From the NCBI GenBank assembly GCA_007133925.1, contig SLLU01000081.1, positions 1 to 6,618 of the forward strand: 6,618 nucleotides of DNA. The letters run 5' to 3'. The stretch is from Candidatus Halarchaeoplasma halalkaliphilum. Lineage in GTDB: Archaea > Thermoplasmatota > Thermoplasmata > Halarchaeoplasmatales > Halarchaeoplasmataceae. Both the position numbers and the translations under genes were made by a program. Of the stretch, positions 5,159 through 6,618 are shown piece after piece (the first letter of the stretch is position 1; every line of letters starts with the position of its first letter). The notes below the pieces were generated by a model. That model worked only from the letters and a program-made list of their open reading frames with translations, was not told the origin of the DNA and ran no database searches.

Positions 5159-6618
5159 ATGATCGAGTTCATGGGTGATGTGGTAGAGATATATACGTGG
5201 GAAGACCTGCACAACATTCGTAATGACCCTGCTGGGGATTATAGGCTGATGAACGACCTTGGACCGGAGGATGAGGGGTATGATGATTACGCTTCCGAGA
5301 ACGCAGATAACGGTTCGGGTTGGCTGCCTGTGGGTGAACGATATTGGGATGGTAGTCAATGTATCGAACACCCGTTCGAAGGCGGTTTTGATGGGCAGAA
5401 CCACACCATAACCGGATTGTACATCGACCGCACGAGCACCGACTACATAGGTCTTTTCGGATTTGTTGGAGAAGACGTGGAAGTTCGAAACGTTGGTGTG
5501 GTTGATGTAGACGTGACTGGTGATAATCGTGTAGGTGGGCTCATGGGATATAACTGGGGTACGGTGAAAAACTCGTATGCAACGGGAGACGTGAGCGGCG
5601 ACTGGTATGTAGGCGGTCTCGTGGGAGAGAACGATGAAGGTAGTGTTGACAACTCGTATGCTACCGGAAGCGTGAGCGGTGAGGTGTTTGTAGGCGGACT
5701 AGTTGGATGGAATGAAGGCACGGTGGATAATTCTTTTTGGGACATCGAAACCTCCGGGACAACATCGAGCGATGGTGGCGTAGGCAAAACCACTGCAGAG
5801 ATGATGGACATAAACACCTTCACCGATGTGGGTTGGGATATGATCTGAGTGGTCAATACTGACTTCCGTAACACCAATTACATCTGGAATATAGTTGATG
5901 GGGAGACGTATCCTTTCTTGAGTTGGGATGGGGGTATTTATGAGTCATCTAAACACGGATTGACCACACAATCCACTGATGGCGGAGAGGTGACCACGCC
6001 CGGTGAGGGCATACACACCTATGACTATGGTGAGGTCGTGGACCTGGTAGCAACTGCCGATCCTGGGTATCGCTTCGTTGAATGGACTGGAGACATAGGT
6101 AGTATGGCAGATCACCGTTCGGCAGAGACCGATGTAATAGTAGAAGGTAACCATACTATAACCGCTCACTTCGCTATCGATGAACATGATCTGACCATCG
6201 GTAGCACCGAAGGAGGGTCTGTAACCACGCCCGGTGAGGGAACACACACCTACGACTACGGCACGGTCGTGGACCTTGTTGCGACCCCCGATACCGGTTA
6301 TCATTTCGTTGAATGGACCGGTGATACAGGTACGATAGCAGATCCGAGTGAAGCGGAAACAACTATCACCATAGAAGGCGATCATACCATAACCGCCCAC
6401 TTCGCCATAGATGAACATTATCTGACCATCGGTAGCACCGAAGGAGGGTCTGTAATAACGCCCGGTGAGGACACATTCACCTATGACTACGGCACGGTCG
6501 TGGAAATTGTTGCTATGCCCGCTGCTAATTATCACTTCGTTGAATGGACCGGAGATATAGATACGATAGCAGATCCGAGTGAAGCGGAAACAACTATCAC
6601 CATAGAAGGCGATCATAC
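5159..6618 (+). pseudogene. Surface-type GLUG/InlB-repeat protein, interrupted by in-frame TGA, cut by window edge
   Basis: One reading frame from ATG 5159 to the window edge is broken only by TGA at 5846-5848. The first part (229 codons) has an opening domain (EIYTWEDLHNIRNDPAGDYR, residues 10-29, and GGFDGQNHTITGLYI, 75-89) followed by three GLUG-type units: RVGGLMGYNWGTVKNSYATG (124-143), YVGGLVGENDEGSVDNSYATG (from 150) and FVGGLVGWNEGTVDNSFWD (from 177). Past the TGA the same frame runs on with YIWNIVDGETYPFLSW, the usual end of this domain, and then 77-residue repeats of the divergent InlB-B type. Such proteins are normally secreted or surface-anchored adhesin-like proteins, yet no signal peptide is seen and the frame is closed upstream by a TGA at 5120. 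The start is only weakly supported (AGGT 6 nt before). Broken domain plus missing export signal suggests a decayed gene. A GTG directly after the TGA (5849) could restart translation. Sequencing error cannot be excluded. Confidence 0.75.
5954..6618 (+). repeat. Tandem 231-bp coding repeats (77-aa InlB-B-like units)
   Basis: Units start at 5954, 6185 and 6416, exactly 231 bp apart, and the third is cut by the window edge. Each encodes a unit of the form H-x-LTIGSTEGGSVTTPGEG ... TYDYGTVVDLVATP ... YHFVEWTGD ... TITAHFAIDE, a small beta-rich fold of the divergent InlB B-repeat type. Units 2 and 3 differ at about 22 of 203 comparable bases by my hand count, and their last 56 shared bases are identical, whereas unit 1 is clearly more diverged (LTTQSTDGGEVTT, SMADHRSAETDV). 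This suggests a recent duplication or gene conversion of units 2 and 3. Confidence 0.88.

Noticed and set aside
5846..5848. TGA read as selenocysteine or as tryptophan
   Set aside because: TGA ends five other genes here, there is no selenoprotein context, and surface repeat proteins of this type are not known selenoproteins. A nonsense mutation is simpler.
5945..6616. Long open minus-strand frame (223 codons) antisense to the repeats, itself repetitive
   Set aside because: It mirrors the 231-bp periodicity of the plus-strand InlB-like repeats; a repeat length divisible by three keeps the antisense frame open. The plus-strand product matches a known repeat type.

Overview
The window looks archaeal and most likely comes from a Thermoplasmata-type euryarchaeon (Thermoplasmatota), perhaps an uncultured sediment lineage. 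Evidence: an archaeal translation factor aIF2-beta with a C-terminal TRAM domain, a partial archaeal presenilin-like protease, a DUF835 domain, and TATA boxes 25-28 bp upstream of start codons, the geometry of leaderless mRNAs. The lineage is inference; the domain Archaea is well supported.

Left part (1-1193): a minus-strand two-gene unit, aIF2-beta (1090-446) followed by the 5' part of a presenilin-like intramembrane protease (449 to the window edge). The two overlap through a TTGA start/stop junction. A 103-bp divergent promoter region separates aIF2-beta from a plus-strand CaCA-family cation exchanger (1194-2135).

Centre (2136-4357): the most unusual locus. A 571-aa protein carries a poorly characterised N-terminal domain, a full bacterial DnaA-type AAA+ module and a C-terminal DUF835 domain, and it has no DnaA DNA-binding domain. 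Its stop codon overlaps by 8 bp the start of a 144-aa protein with a four-cysteine zinc-binding motif, which has its own strong Shine-Dalgarno sequence. The two are probably one functional unit, more likely a regulatory or signalling ATPase than a replication initiator.

Right part (4358-6618): a 79-aa protein of unknown function with its own promoter converges on a minus-strand zinc-ribbon/DUF4342 protein. After about 190 bp without a recognisable gene comes a surface-type repeat protein reading frame (GLUG motifs, then 77-aa InlB-B-like repeats). It is interrupted by an in-frame TGA at 5846-5848 and has no signal peptide, so it looks like a decaying gene. It runs off the right edge.

Across the window, first genes of transcription units appear leaderless or nearly so, whereas the two downstream operon genes have clear Shine-Dalgarno sequences. 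No tRNA, rRNA, CRISPR array or insertion sequence was seen.
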